Assembly: GCA_948567375.1 (NCBI GenBank)
Contig: OX419757.1
Span: 9,982,001 to 10,046,000 of the forward strand
Source: Lunularia cruciata
Lineage: Eukaryota > Streptophyta > Marchantiopsida > Lunulariales > Lunulariaceae
DNA: 64,000 bases
Direction: 5' to 3'
The notes beneath the pieces were generated by a model. The model did not search any database, was not told the DNA's origin, and was given only the letters and a program-made list of their open reading frames with translations. Below are positions 1-12,164 of the stretch, piece after piece (positions within the stretch are counted from its first letter, which is position 1; each line of letters opens with the position of its first letter). The position numbers and the translations under genes were made by a program.

Positions 1-809
1 AAGGATATACCGTAACGTAAGCTCGATATATCAGGGGACTGACGTTCCTGAGAGATTTTAGTTGACTCATGCCTCGGAACTAACCTCGAGTTACCAATCT
101 TTAACTCAGCGGATCTGGTGTATATGCAACGAAAGCAAGGGTTGTGCACAGCCCTGAAATATATACCATCTATTTTTGATCCAGATTGAGATCTTCTCAG
201 AGCACAGAATGTTGAAGACACCAACATCAACAGAACGATTGATTAAAACACACATTTCTCTCAAGGATCTGTTAAAGGGCCCTGCTGCAGCAGTCGAAGT
301 AGATTCAACACTTGACAATCAGGCAGAAGTCCAAAGTCAAGGCACGGAAAATAGTGAAGTAATTTGATTACTCAGAAAAGGATTTTTATAAGAAGTAATG
401 TTACCCCTGAGGGAGTCTAATTTGGATAGTTGCCAAGTTCTGAATGAACTGAACGCCATCGGAGAAACTGATACAGCCGGTCTATGCCGATCACAATCTT
501 TGAATAATACTACGCAGTGAATCAGGAGGAAAATCGCTCGTTCTAAATGTTTCGAGTGCGATGCCTCTGAAAAATGAGTTCAATAACAATGGTGATGTGG
601 ACTGAATGGAGTCTTGACACATCCAGGCGATAAGATCTACCTAGTTGCTATATCGGGAGCGAATAGCCTGATAACAGTATCCTACCCCAACGATGCAGAT
701 AGAAAATATATCTTGGCTTGTTTGTAGAAGTTCCACCTCAAGGAGCTCCACCCACGCATGCTCACGATCAGGTTGACAGTTTGATAAAATTGCCGATTCC
801 TCAAGCTAA
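1..809. other. 3' flank of the kinase-hub gene, no gene recognised
   Basis: This stretch lies downstream of the minus-strand kinase-hub gene. Short open frames occur on both strands around 106-367, but none resembles a protein I know and none has clear exon borders. No retroelement signature, tRNA or long repeat is visible. It may hold the 3' untranslated region of the gene or part of a neighbour cut by the window edge. Confidence 0.4.
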
Positions 810-2060
810 TCAAGCCAAAGATCGGTGAAAGTGAACATTCTTCCACTCATACTGACCATTTACCTTTCTACGTTGCCACACCCTTGTTTCATTGTAGGCC
901 TTGGCCTCCATCGTAGACCCATCCTGAATAAGGCGAGTATAGGTCACAAGCCCCACGTTGTTGTCGAGAAGAGTAACAACTGGAGAGGAGACAATGGATT
1001 GCCGAGACTTAACCGCTTGGCTGTCATCCACCTTCTTGTTGAAGTAAAACTTGTGAAAATCCAATCCCGTTACCAGGTGCCCAGCAGCCTCCGGTTCGAA
1101 AGCAGTCAAACCTGGATCACAGAACCTCTCATATGTAGAGTAATCCCCGGAGTCGATCCCTTGCAGAAGAACATCTGTGGCTTGCTGTAAATCATCTTTC
1201 AAAAAGGGTCTGAAAAGTGGTTCAATTTTGTCGAACACTTCTTCCCTGCTCTTAGTAGCATCTATTTTGCGAGCTTTACCAATCTTCTCGTAGTGGTCAA
1301 TAACAGGCAGACTCGAATCGATGAAAACTTTGAACCTCTTGCGAATAGTCTCTATGTTGTCGTCCACACGACCCTCATTGCGACCCAGCAGGCGTCTCTC
1401 CAGCTCGTGTTCAGGGCAGTCAAAATAGAGGACAAATTCCGGTGCAATTCCCGTCACCTTTTCAAAATCTGCACGGTTCGATTCATTGCGAGGAAACCCA
1501 TCGATCAAAAACTTGTCACTCTCACTTTCAGCCATCGCCTTCTTCAACAGGTTGATAGTGACCTCCGAAGGGACAATCTTTCCTTCCTTGATCATATTCT
1601 GTATCATAGTTCCATCGGGTGATCCAGATTTGATCTCCGCTCGCAACAGATCTCCAGCACTCAAGTGTACAAACCCATAGGTATCGACAATCTTTGCACA
1701 CTGAGTTCCCTTTCCACTCCCTGGACCACCCAGAACAAAAACCACTCTGGGTTTGGCCTTCTCGGTCTTCTTCTCCACGGCATTCTGGCCCTTCTCCTCT
1801 GCCTCATTATGCAGAGTTGCAGTTCCTGAAAGCCCCACCAAACCTGTGGCCGCAAAGAGCCATCCCAACCCCCACTGTGAGTTGCTCCGAGCTACACTCT
1901 CTTCCGCCCCATGGATTGCAGTTCCAGCCTTTGCCAGATTGACTTCCTCCCGGATCATATTGGCTCCAGAGGGAGCAGATGCCGGCACAGTAGACGCAGT
2001 CTGCTGCGACAGAGACCGCAAAATCGCTCGACTCAAGATTCTATTACTTCTACTTGCCAT
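810..2060 (-). CDS. UMP-CMP kinase fused to a CaMKII association (hub) domain, probable mitochondrial
   Basis: Predicted 416-residue protein from one uninterrupted exon; ATG at 2060-2058, TGA at 812-810. Residues 1-30 are rich in Arg, Ser and Ala with no acids, like a mitochondrial presequence; residues 63-82 form a hydrophobic, possibly membrane-spanning stretch. Residues 104-283 are a nucleoside monophosphate kinase: P-loop [10 protein letters not shown] (111-120) followed by Cys, SAGDLLR (134-140), DGFPRN (187-192) and a short lid GRVDDN (230-235). These are UMP/CMP kinase signatures, so the expected reaction is ATP + UMP or CMP to ADP + UDP or CDP. Residues 288-416 match the CaMKII association domain, with [11 protein letters not shown] (315-325), GLDFHKFYF (332-340), YTRL (384-387), ETRVWQRR (401-408) and NVHFHRS (418-region end, the last eight residues). 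In CaMKII this domain builds large rings. No Ser/Thr kinase domain is present. Domain identities are firm; oligomerisation and location are inferred. Lack of introns could mean a retroposed origin. Confidence 0.93.
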   Translation of the reverse strand: MASRSNRILSRAILRSLSQQTASTVPASAPSGANMIREEVNLAKAGTAIHGAEESVARSNSQWGLGWLFAATGLVGLSGTATLHNEAEEKGQNAVEKKTEKAKPRVVFVLGGPGSGKGTQCAKIVDTYGFVHLSAGDLLRAEIKSGSPDGTMIQNMIKEGKIVPSEVTINLLKKAMAESESDKFLIDGFPRNESNRADFEKVTGIAPEFVLYFDCPEHELERRLLGRNEGRVDDNIETIRKRFKVFIDSSLPVIDHYEKIGKARKIDATKSREEVFDKIEPLFRPFLKDDLQQATDVLLQGIDSGDYSTYERFCDPGLTAFEPEAAGHLVTGLDFHKFYFNKKVDDSQAVKSRQSIVSSPVVTLLDNNVGLVTYTRLIQDGSTMEAKAYNETRVWQRRKVNGQYEWKNVHFHRSLA

Positions 2061-2261
2061 TTTGCCTCGAGGATGTGATCAGGTGAGTGTATCCTTCTAA
2101 AACTCCTCTACCTCCCCAATACCTACGATCTGACTTCGTATCTCTCAAAATCCCCCCCGGTCGATGAGGCCCGCTCTACTACTCATTTCTCGGAGGAACG
2201 ACCTCTTGAATGGAGCTTCGATTGTGGCAGCAGCACCACTAGTATATCAAAAATCGCAGCG

Positions 2262-2308
2262 GATCTAGATTTGCTTGTACATGTCCTCTCTAAGGACAAA
2301 TCTAGATC
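2262..2308. repeat. 12-bp inverted repeat upstream of the kinase-hub gene
   Basis: The arms at 2262-2273 and 2297-2308 are perfect inverted copies (GATCTAGATTTG and its complement), separated by 23 bases that hold a second small inverted pair (TGTCC/GGACA). It lies about 200 bp upstream of the start codon of the minus-strand kinase-hub gene. It could be a regulatory palindrome or chance; nothing else supports a role. Confidence 0.45.
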
Positions 2309-2798
2309 TGTTATTCCGCTCCGACTCGATGCTGCTGCCGTTGTAGAGAGTAGGAGGACGCGGGCCCTGGGCTCCCTGGTCATCTCCTGCGTCCCGTGCA
2401 GCAGAAAGTAGTGCTCCTCCACTCCTCCTACTCCTCAGACGAATACCGACGGAATGACACCAATCATGGATCCTGCTAATGGTTTCGTTAGTGGGGCCAA
2501 TTAGACGCCGAGTTCGTGGCGACGATCGTGAGGAACTGCTTCTGCAAGCCATGATCCGTAGCTCCATTTCTTCACGAGCTGTATTCGCGATCATTTGTCC
2601 GTAGCAAACGGCAATGCAAACTTTCAAGTGAATGCGGAAAGGCGTCTTCCGGGAAGAATGCGCTTACGAGAAGGGTTCACACGCCACGTCCGCACATTAT
2701 GCAAACGATTAACCATTCGGGATCTGCCAACTGGCATTTAGGAGCATCCTCGGGGATCTGTAATCCACATCATCTCTTGACTGCGTTATTGGTCCCTT

Positions 2799-3122
2799 TT
2801 AGTCCAGCTGTGGACAGATAGTGACTGACAACCACAACCGCACCAAGTTTTTGAGACAGTCTGCTGCGGATTGAACCCTACAAGTGACAGAAGATCTCCT
2901 TCCAACGTACAGTACGTTACTGAACATCTTTCCAAGATTCACGTGTAGAACAAGAGGACCATATTCAGAGGGTACATGCGTTTGAAACTTAGATTCTACG
3001 TGGACATGTTTTTGGGCTCTCTTCATCTTGTACAGCATTTTGTTCTTTAAGCTTGACATTCTGGAAAAGAGAGGATTGTTGAAGAGGTCGTGTGGTGTTA
3101 AGCGACGACCATGTTCGGCCAT
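2799..3122 (-). CDS. Possible small protein of unknown function
   Basis: An open frame of 107 codons opens with ATG in a good plant context (GCC before, GCC after). I do not recognise the product. The first 70 residues are rich in Lys, Arg and His and have a balanced composition typical of real protein; the last 30 look less convincing, so a splice donor or a frameshift may end the true coding part early. It lies about 740 bp upstream of the kinase-hub gene, on the same strand. It could also be a non-coding open frame. There is no transcript evidence. Confidence 0.25.
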   Translation of the reverse strand: MAEHGRRLTPHDLFNNPLFSRMSSLKNKMLYKMKRAQKHVHVESKFQTHVPSEYGPLVLHVNLGKMFSNVLYVGRRSSVTCRVQSAADCLKNLVRLWLSVTICPQLD

Positions 3123-6100
3123 GGAATAGATGTCTCAACTACGACAGCCGTACATTTCAGTCGTGCTTTGTTGTTGGGTCTCAAGGAATTGAATATATAG
3201 AGGCCCCCTTCACTATTTCCGATGGAATTTATGGTTCTACGTTTTTTTTAGCTACAGGGTTTCATTTCTCGCGTTTTTCATAAACAATCTATAATAACTA
3301 AGGACCAACTAAACCCTTTGTGCAAACAACCCTACGGGGGAAACTGCAGGAAGCAGGAAAAGTTATTCTTTGTTCTGAAAGGTATTCATAGTACGAAGAG
3401 AAACCCCAGTCACGATTGGGAAAAAATTCAACAATCTATGTTTGACGCTTGTCCTTTTACTGAGCAGGGCATCCATTAACGTTCGGAAAAAATGGCGAAA
3501 TTCAATAGTACACGAAAAGTTCATCTAACATGGAAAAATGAAATACAAACTAAATTTTGTTTATATTGATTTGAATGTATTTTCTATCGGGGGAATGTAG
3601 AAGAGAATAGTGTAAACGAGGACCAAATTGCTTATCTTAGCGGCATGGTAAAGAGGAAATCTCTTTAAAACTAGTTGAAAAAAATCTCACTAGTCCAATT
3701 CTTGTTAAAATACATTAATATATCCAAGAAGAATTATTTTTAATTGTAATACCATTCATAATATAATTCTGACTTTCTCAATTTTGTTGCTGTTTGTTTT
3801 AATTTCTATTCCCGGTTGAGAAACTTTGCCAGATCTCAGGGCTCTTTAGCTACTTGATGTTTAAGTACAGTCCGCGAAAATCTTGGCAAGCCAAAGAAGA
3901 CAAGCGGGATTTATCTTTCAGCTAAGTCAACTTTCAGATAAAGTAGAAGGGAGAAAACACAGAGATAGACTGAATCAACTGACCCCATATATTTGACATG
4001 TCGACTTGGCCGACCCCCATGTTGGCAAAAAGACTTAACGGGTCCCCTTGACCTTTTGACAGGGCTTAGTTGTATGTGACGGTGAAACGTCGGATTCATT
4101 CTATAATGGTCACTCTAATGCATAGATTTGAACTAAATCTATGCTGCCCCATGCAGGAAGGTTTAACGGTCCTGTAAAGAAACATGAGTTGCCAGCACGA
4201 GTTCACTCCATGCCAACTATACATCACGGATATCACACCGGAGCACGTGGCACTTGGGGGTAGGTAAAGTCTGTGCCTACTTGGGGGCGGTTAAGTCAAA
4301 CTCTCAAATATGGAGTCGGTTATGTCCTTCTCTGGGAGGACACTTTCGCGCAAAGAGAATGATAAAAGGAATTTAGCACTGAAAAAATGTTATATCAGTT
4401 AGACTTGTCAGAATACCAAGGAAATATAAAGTAACCACAAGGAGATAAAACGAAAACCAGATGTAAATTATGACATGCATAGATTGATCGTTAGTAGAAG
4501 ATGTAAAGATCAGTCGAATTGAAGAGACTTTGAATCGGTAAAGCGTACATCGAGATCGTATGAACTATATGCTGGAAAGTTCTAACCATGTTCATTTTCA
4601 GCAACTGACAAGCTTAAACTTATTTACAATTCGCATATGTCTCGAATCCTTGCTTTGTGTATTATTATTAAAATTATCCAAATGAATATGTGTAAAAATA
4701 ATCTTTTATTGAGTGTCTTTCATATGATTATTAAAGTTATTCTAATATTAACAACATTCGACATGTTTCCATTTTAAACAAAATTGGGGTAGATCTTTTC
4801 CCGTTGGAGAAAAGGTTTTCATCAAAAGATAAATTAACCGAAGTTCCAAGCCACAAGTGCACTCCAACCATAAACAACGTAAATGAACCTCTTTTCTAAA
4901 TATTGGTTTCTAGAGCTAAGAGTTTCTAGGAGCTACGACAGATTTGCAAGCAGTTTTACTCTATATTTCTTATAGAGTCTCTATCCTTCTATAGCCCTAG
5001 TATTTGGTGTTTGGTTTACATACGCTGAACGGTATCAAACCTTCTACATCTGTAGTATACTTTCCCCATTTCACAAAATATAAAAGAGTGTTAATTATCC
5101 TAAATTGCTAATAAGTGTTACATTTATATAAACTTGCATTGACAATTAGAACTCTCACACATCTAGACACTCCTACGCTTTGTATCTAAGAAGATCTTTA
5201 TCATATAATTCAACACTTATTTCTAATATGATTATAAAGTTTAATTTTTTGTTTTATCTTTCTAAAACCTCTTTGTGCCGCAGGCTCTTGTTCTTTTCTT
5301 TCTTGCCTCATGCATTCCTTCTTTTATTCTTGGTGATCTATTTGGCTGGTTTCTTTTCATTACTAGCAGGAAGAGAAGCATATCAAATCGAGGTTACAGC
5401 AAGAAGGAACTAATGTACATTGCGCGAAATGAGACTGAGTTTCCTTACTCGCAGTCGAGTTGTACCAGAACTAATCCGGAACATTTAGATAGGAAATAGA
5501 TGGAAGCAACAGTAACAGTGTTGAGGCAAGTCATACGGAAACGTGATTCGTAGAATGGAGTAAATCATAACGGAGATATACGGAGACCATTTCCCGCGGC
5601 TGATATAGAAGAGGGGTATGATTGGGAATTATATTAGTACCCAGAACTTATACGTAAAAAGTTTTATTGATTACCCCTAAATTTTGATGGGATCCCTACC
5701 TTAAGTATATGTTGAGGTTTTGGTTACTCAGCTCATTTTTTCTGGATACTCCAATAATTGTTTCATGGAACGTTTCCTTTGATTGATTGCTTCTAAGTCC
5801 CTATCAATATTTTCACAGAATTGACCTCTCCACCCGAAGCATCTTGGAATACTTGCCAATAAAACCCTAGTGGTCAATTTTTCATATACGAAATCCACAT
5901 TTTTTAAATAGCAAAATTAAGAATATTTATTCTTGAATCCTAAATATTAACGATTTGAATGTTCTTTTTCATATTTCAGTTTTCAGTCACTAGGTAAGCA
6001 AAGAGATTACAAGGTTTCATATTTCATATGATCTAGATTGTGAGGTGTTTTTAAATTTTAACTTGGTTATTAGACCTTAATCATTTATATGCTGTGGCTT

Positions 6101-8120
6101 TGTCATGTTCAAATTTGCTTCGTCTTGCCTTTACATGGGATGCAATTAATAAAAGGAAAAAAAAAAGACATTAAGGAAGAAAATTACTGATAAGAATAGA
6201 ATATCTATAAAATATACCGAGTTCGCCAATGCCAGAAAGTTTGGTGACCAATTCTCTAAACCAAAACGTTAGCGAGCGAATTCTCTACCGTTCATTATTC
6301 TCATTATATTACTTCTATCCTTTTTGATGAGGCTCTTCTTTCTTATTTATACATATTGCATCAACTTAGACTGGAAAAGGGAAAACCTTTAATTAACTCA
6401 AAGTAAAGAGCTTGGAAGATTCTATATATGATCATGGAGTCATTAACTCAACAGAAGAAGTACACGCGGATCATTCTTTCAAGCACATCTCTAAAGTCCT
6501 GATCCCTTTGAAATTTTGTTTGTTTTGATTTTCTAATAGCTTTTTTATTGTTATATCAAAGATTATCATGTGACTCAAAAGCATTCAATGTCTTGATATA
6601 TAAAGTTGGTTAAACCAAACCAATACATCCGTCGAAAAGCCATGATGGTAGCCAAAAGGACAATCATCTATACTGATAATAAGCGTTAAGTTTACACACT
6701 TACTGTAAGAACTTATTTCTATTGAGCAAAACGTTATCCTTGCAAATGGTCAAATTTAACATACTCGAGATAGTTATTAACACCAGAACATATAACTCTT
6801 ATTCGAAGTAAGATGTTGCTATTACAATAGGTAAATTGTGTCAAAGATTCTAATGATATTTACTGAATATCATAAGCGATTATATATATGCAATAAGGAT
6901 AATTATAATCATAATATATTTAAAAAATAAATTAATTTTTTAATAATATTTATTTTATTTGAAAGCGGGTAAAGATTAAGATCTTTTCCTTTTGGAAGTC
7001 AATGGTTGTTTGAAATTCTTTGAAAAAAAAAATGCATTGTTTATATCTATTGGCTTATAGAGATCTGCACTAAATAATGATTTAAATTTTTTTTTCATCA
7101 AGGAGCTTCAACAATGTACCGGACCAAACCTAAAATATAAAAACTCATAAGTCATTAGTTTAAAATAGGTGATACCCATCTTCTAAATTAAAATGACAAG
7201 GATTTTTAAAAATATTTCTTTTGGAGGACATGTAATAATATTTCATTTAAAACTCGTTCTCTATTTTGAGATACAGTACATGGACAGAATTCTTATAACA
7301 TATAATAGATCAAATCTGTAGGAGTATATAAACTAACTCACTAGCCTTCGTGACAATGTAGTTTTATTTTAGTTTTTAGTTAAACGTCAAGAAGTTTTTT
7401 GTGAACTTTATCTTCTTGAATCTGAATGATTGGTCTTATTAACTTAATATAAAACCATACTAATCATCAATTAAATAAGATAATTGATATTCAGAAAGTA
7501 TCAACTGAATTTTCTTAACATATCATTATTTATTAGGTCTCTTATTGAAAAAGAATTGTATGATTATCTACAAGGATAAAGATAGTTATATTGAGACATC
7601 TTTTAAGAACTAAATTAATAAATCTTTTTATATACTATAAGTTAATTAATAATACATATTTTTTTGTATTAAAAATTATGTATGCTTAATAAATCAATGG
7701 TGAATGATAAATCTCTAAAACTTTAAAAGAATCAAATATTCAAACAGAAATAACATTGTGTAATATATATTTCAACATATGAAAATATCAATCATCTAAC
7801 ACAAAAAGGTATAAGAACAAGAAAAGGAAATATATAATCAAAATTTAAGAATTTATATATTGATTTGGACTTTTTTGAATAATTCAATTATTAAATTTAG
7901 TAATAACTTATAAAATGAGGGATACTTTTTGAAATGATTTTCCAAATTTAAAATTTTATGGTTAATTATATATTTTTCATCTGATGAAATTTCAAATAGT
8001 AAATCATTAAACTCACCAAAATATATAGAAATATACATGATTTTTAAGAGCACTTTGATCTCCTATAAGTTTCAGTTTATGTTTGGAGTGATGAATTATC
8101 TGAATCATTTTTTTGAATAA
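3123..8120. other. Non-coding region, becoming very AT-rich
   Basis: I see no convincing gene here. Composition falls from balanced near 3-4.4 kb to very AT-rich from about 4.6 kb. Short open frames (for example 5180-5413 and 7853-8053) have low-complexity translations and no family likeness. A 10-bp hairpin (4120-4129 with 4135-4144) is the only clear small structure. Old unrecognisable repeats probably make up much of this stretch. Confidence 0.5.
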
Positions 8121-8129
8121 ATAAAGAAA

Positions 8130-8345
8130 GTATTGTAGTGACTCAATATCAACCAAAATGCAATAAAATTGTGAAAACTGGTTGTTCTAAAGGGGATACA
8201 AAGTTGAAATGACTAAAAGATGAAAGAAAGTGTCACCATGGTCAATTCTCTATTTATTATTTAACCTCTTGGGTGGAATTATTCCCAAGAAGAGTGTAGT
8301 GTCACTCCTTGTGGTGCACTAACAAAAGAGAAAAAAAATCACTTT
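8130..8345 (+). repeat. Left inverted end of the coiled-coil element
   Basis: This segment contains GGTTGTTCT, AAAGTGTCACCATG and AACCTCTTGGGTGGAA in order. The same blocks appear in the same order on the opposite strand at 25370-25625, and again in plus orientation at about 42870-43110. By eye the copies are roughly two-thirds identical, so the repeat is old. The outer limit is uncertain. Confidence 0.55.
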
Positions 8346-9229
8346 CATTACAAATCTATTCCAAATTATTGATGGTTCATTTGTCACAATGGTTACTTTG
8401 CTTTGCAATTTGTTCCCCATTGGAGGGATAAATGGACCAATGATCATGAGCACTTGATCATCATTAATGCTTCATTCTTTGTTAGTATCATGATTGTCAC
8501 AAACATGTTGAAATGTTGTTAGTGCTTATGACACCTCACCTCTTTTCAAAGTACCTCCGTTTCTTTCTTCTTGTAGGACTTAAACAAGTAGAGAGCAGAA
8601 ACAATCAATTAGTAACAAAGATGGGAGGTAGATGATGGATTTCCTTCCACCCAAAGGAGAACTACACCTTCAAGAGGAAGATGACACGGAAGGGATATGT
8701 AGTGAAAGAACTAGTAGTACTAGATCCAGACAAAGAGCACGGAGCATAGCTCTTTGAGAAGGGATGTTGTCAAACAAGAGAACCTTTGGCAAGGAAACCC
8801 TTGCCTTGGGAGATCCTTGTCTTGAAGAGAGAACTTTGCACATAATGACCTTCAACCAGAAAAGCCATTTAGCTTAGAAGTTCCTTGCCCTGAAATTTCA
8901 GAACTAAATGTGGTGTTGATAGATCAAGAACCACAACTAATGACCATTTGATTGTACCAACCACTCATATGTGTGAGTAACTACCACTTACCAAAGTTCA
9001 TGCTAACCAAAAATTAATAATGGTTGGGCCATCACCTTAAATATCCACTTAGGGCTTGGATCCTTTTCACTTTTTGTAGAATCTACCTAAGCAAGTCTGG
9101 TTGCGCTTTCCTCACTCTTGGTAAGAAGTTTTACTTCAACCTTAAAATTTTTGAGAGAGTGTGTTAGAAGAGTTAGGAAGTAAGAAGAGAAGTGGAATGA
9201 TAGTAGGACAATAGGGAAAGGAAGTGGCT

Positions 9230-10641
9230 GCTCCTAGTGCACCAAGTAGGATGAGAAGGGCACTTGAATTCATCATCAAAGCCCCAAGAATGGTTAAGTG
9301 GAGATTGTACTATAGACAAGAATTGGTCCACAACAAGAAGTTAGAGTTTTTGTTGTGGAATTGGGAATTGAAAGATCATGATGTTGCATGAAATAAAAGA
9401 TAATTTCAATCCAAGGCTAGAGAATTTGAGATGAAACCTCTTTGCTTGAAGCAAAGAGCATTGGCAGAGAGTGCTAGGCCCTTATAATCACTCTAGATGG
9501 CATAGCTCTAGATAGTGTTTGGGCTTGCACAAACTTGACTATTGAAGCCAAGTTCAAGGCCACTTTCAAGAACAAGAAGAACAACAATGGTTGATCTGTT
9601 ATAGGTATCAAAGATCATGTGAGGAGGATCTTAGTAGAATCTATCATGAAGTTGTTCAAATCTAAACAAACAACCTACTTGAACAATAGTTAGGTGATCT
9701 TGTTTGAGTATTTATACCAAGGAAAGCCTATGAAAAGGAAAGCAATGTTCTTGGCAAGAACAATGAATGAGGAAGGAGTGACTTTGGTATCTCCCTTCAT
9801 TGTCCATTTCTACATGAGGATGGATTTACTAACCCTAGAAGAAAACAAAAATTACCTAGACCACTTCTTCTCCATAGGGCATTTTGACAAACCCAAGGAA
9901 TGAGTGCTAATGGTACAAAGTACTTAGAGGTGGATGCAAAATTTTCTCACACAAGGAAGTACATGGAAGTGAAGGAAGCCTACAGCACCTTAGGCTTCAA
10001 GAAGTAGGCACAATAGGAGATGACCATGAAGTTGATACTCAAAAACAACCCACAACTCTTTTTTAGCCAAAGGCAAAGGCTACAAAGAGGACAAGGAGCA
10101 TCCTCATGGAGGAAGAAGAGGAAAATGAAGGAGAAAAATTCCAAGATGAAGGTGGTGTTGGGCCACTACCAGATCCCACCCCAATTACCAACAAACAATC
10201 ATTCACAAGAATTGTAAACTTGTTGGATAAGGACGTGACCAAAGACTAATGTGTAGACGTAAAATCTACCCTTTCAAGAATAAATAATGCTCAAGAAGAA
10301 GAATGAATGCCTACCTATGGATGCTATGATCAATAAGCTAGACCTTCTTATCCAAAGAAGAATATGGTAGAGGGTTTGGGGACAGAAAAATCCCCTTTAT
10401 TCCCACTTGTAGGATAAGTGAAACTAAGAGGAGAAGGATTTCTTTGTGCTGAAGAGGTGATTGAGGCAAAAGGTGTGAGCTCTTGCTAGAACAAGGAAAG
10501 ACATCATGCCAAAGGTGGACTTTGCGGTAAAGATAACAAGCAATACAAAGGGTTGTCCAAGATAGAGGTACAAACCAAAAAATTGGTATCTAAGCAAAGG
10601 AAACCTAACATCTTTGTTAAGATCAAGAGGGAGGATAGTGG
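9230..10641 (+). pseudogene. N-terminal part of a decayed repeat-borne coiled-coil gene
   Basis: Frame-shifted coding sequence with many stops. The best preserved part (9694-9903) encodes a 69-residue stretch with VSPFIVHFYMRMDLLTLEE. A close relative is seen near 28870-28950 (FIVHFYIRMRFLTNEE). A Lys/Glu-rich segment follows (10020-10217). I do not recognise the family; the protein resembles neither a transposase nor gag that I know. The gene continues at 22745 after chromovirus A. Presence in three elements shows it belongs to the repeat and is not a captured one-off. Confidence 0.45.
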
Positions 10642-11049
10642 TGTAACAATTTGGACAAAGTTAGTTAGGGCTAACAAAGTAGTGAATAGTCCAATTTAGC
10701 CTAGAACATTCTAAAAGTATCTAAGAAGCTTCTTAGAAAGCTTCTCGACTAGCTTAGCTTGCACCCCAAGTAGGTAGCTTCTAGAAGGAGGCTTCTAGAA
10801 GGAAGCTTCCAACTAGCTTAGCTTGTATGCCAAGTAGGCAGCTTCTAAAAGGAAGCTTTTTGAGAAGCTTCTTTGTTAGCTCGACTTGCACTCCAAGAAA
10901 GTGGCTCAAGGAAGTTTCTTAAGAGCCTTGTAGGCTCCCTATAAATACCAAAGCCTAAAATCATGCTAGGCATTTGGAGTTCCCACACTCAAGTGTCCCA
11001 ATATTACCTTCCATTCTCCTATTTCTCTCCTCATTCTTGGTTTTTTACA
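10642..11049 (+). repeat. 5' LTR of chromovirus A
   Basis: It starts TGTAACAAT and ends TTTTTTACA, the inverted TGT...ACA ends of this LTR family. It is followed after one base by the primer site. It carries several AGAAGCTTCT-type motifs at 10725-10920, then a TATA box at 10939, matching the layout in the B and G LTRs. Confidence 0.88.
10939..10947 (+). promoter_or_regulatory. TATA box of the chromovirus A 5' LTR
   Basis: CTATAAATA lies about 100 bp before the LTR end and directly downstream of the GAAnnTTC-rich segment. The same motif is found in the A 3' LTR (about 22632-22642) and, reversed, in the B 3' LTR and the G LTR. Confidence 0.7.
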
Positions 11050-11050
11050 T

Positions 11051-11062
11051 TGGTATCAAAGT
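11051..11062 (+). other. Primer-binding site, initiator tRNA-Met type
   Basis: TGGTATCAAAGT lies one base after the LTR end and matches the usual plant tRNA-iMet primer site TGGTATCAGAGC with two differences. It would prime minus-strand DNA synthesis of element A. Confidence 0.8.
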
Positions 11063-11425
11063 AGGAATGAGATGGATAGAATTTATAGACCATCAAATCC
11101 ATTTCCACCAAACCATTGGGACTTTTGCATCTGGATACTACCCAAAAATTATTTCACACAGTTCATCACCTCATGCTTTGGGCAAGAATTTTTTAATACA
11201 ATCACCTTGTCTGAAGAACCCTTAGTACTTCCGATTGTAGCTTATGAAGAATGATGGACGTGTTGCACTTATGTGTTAATAAATTAGATAGATTGTAGGT
11301 GGTGTGATCAAGTAGTAACCATGGCGGTAATGCTCAAGGTTATCATTGCTATGTAGCAATAAATTGAGCACCTTACTTGATTATTGGGTGAACAAGATCA
11401 TCGACGACAAGAACATGTAGAGAGA

Positions 11426-12164
11426 TGTAATACCAATAACTAGACATATGATCTAGAGATGAAATTTGGTTTGGTAACATCTGGGTAGATGTTATACATG
11501 ATGGACTAAGTAGATCAGATAGAGGTATCACCAAAAGAGTACTTCTACTAATAGGCCATAAACCAAAATATGCTTGAAGCCCTTAGAATCAATAGCTAGA
11601 CGTATGATCTAAAGGTAGAATTTAGGTTGGTGATATCTAGAAGGATGGTACACATAATAGACAAAGTAGATCAGGTAGAGATATCACCAAAAGAGCACTT
11701 CTACTAATAGGGAAAAAACTGAAATAGGCCTAAAAACTTTAGAGGCAATTTTGGAGGCGTAAACGGATGAATTACGCCTAAAAAATGTGTAGATTCCCCG
11801 CAATAGAGAAAATATTGGCCTTCCCTCCCCCTTGGTTTGTCCCACCAAGAGCTTTCCAATGGTACCTCACCCATGTGATTATGAGATTCCTACAAGAAGA
11901 TTCCCTAAAAGATTCTTTTTGGTCAAAGCCTCTTTGACCAACCAAATGGGCCAAGATCAACATATCATCCATCCAAGCAAGTATTCTAAGGATGGAGCTC
12001 ACTGTCAGGTCATCTATCCATGTACCTAATCCTATGGTGGAGCAGCCTTGAGGAGATCCTCTTTGGCTATAGAATAAAGAGAAGGTGCTCCTTTGGCCCC
12101 AAAGTTTGAGTGTGAAACTTGTGTTTTCTCTTTTATGTTTCTCTGCTATCCTTGGAATATTACA
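11426..12164 (-). mobile_element. Solo LTR of the second chromovirus family (E family)
   Basis: It starts TGTAATACC and ends AATATTACA, and reads as the reverse complement of the element E LTRs. AGAGA occurs directly on both sides (11421-11425 and 12165-12169), so it inserted as an LTR element and later lost its interior by LTR-LTR recombination. It is longer than the E LTR (739 against about 577 bp) because about 155 bp near its start is duplicated in tandem. Confidence 0.88.
11434..11740. repeat. Tandem duplication inside the solo LTR
   Basis: Two adjacent copies of about 155 bp begin near 11435 and 11591. Both contain CTAGACATATGATCTA-like text followed by a shared ATCACCAAAAGAG...ACTTCTACTAATAGG block. 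The E LTRs and the 32334-32965 solo LTR have one copy, so the duplication is private to this LTR. Confidence 0.65.

Noticed and set aside
825-1190. Plus-strand open frame of 121 codons
   Set aside because: It is the antisense shadow of the kinase-hub gene, whose domains are certain.
2265-2627. Minus-strand open frame of 120 codons upstream of the kinase-hub gene
   Set aside because: The translation is Arg/Ser-rich without family likeness, overlaps the inverted repeat and another open frame, and is better explained as the gene's 5' flank.
5180-5499. Hydrophobic plus-strand frames that look like a small membrane protein
   Set aside because: Phe/Leu richness follows from T-rich DNA; no homologue, splice site or start context supports it.
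11051-11069. Primer-site-like sequence as a tRNA gene fragment
   Set aside because: It is only 12 bases matching a tRNA end and sits exactly at the LTR border, so it is the primer-binding site.
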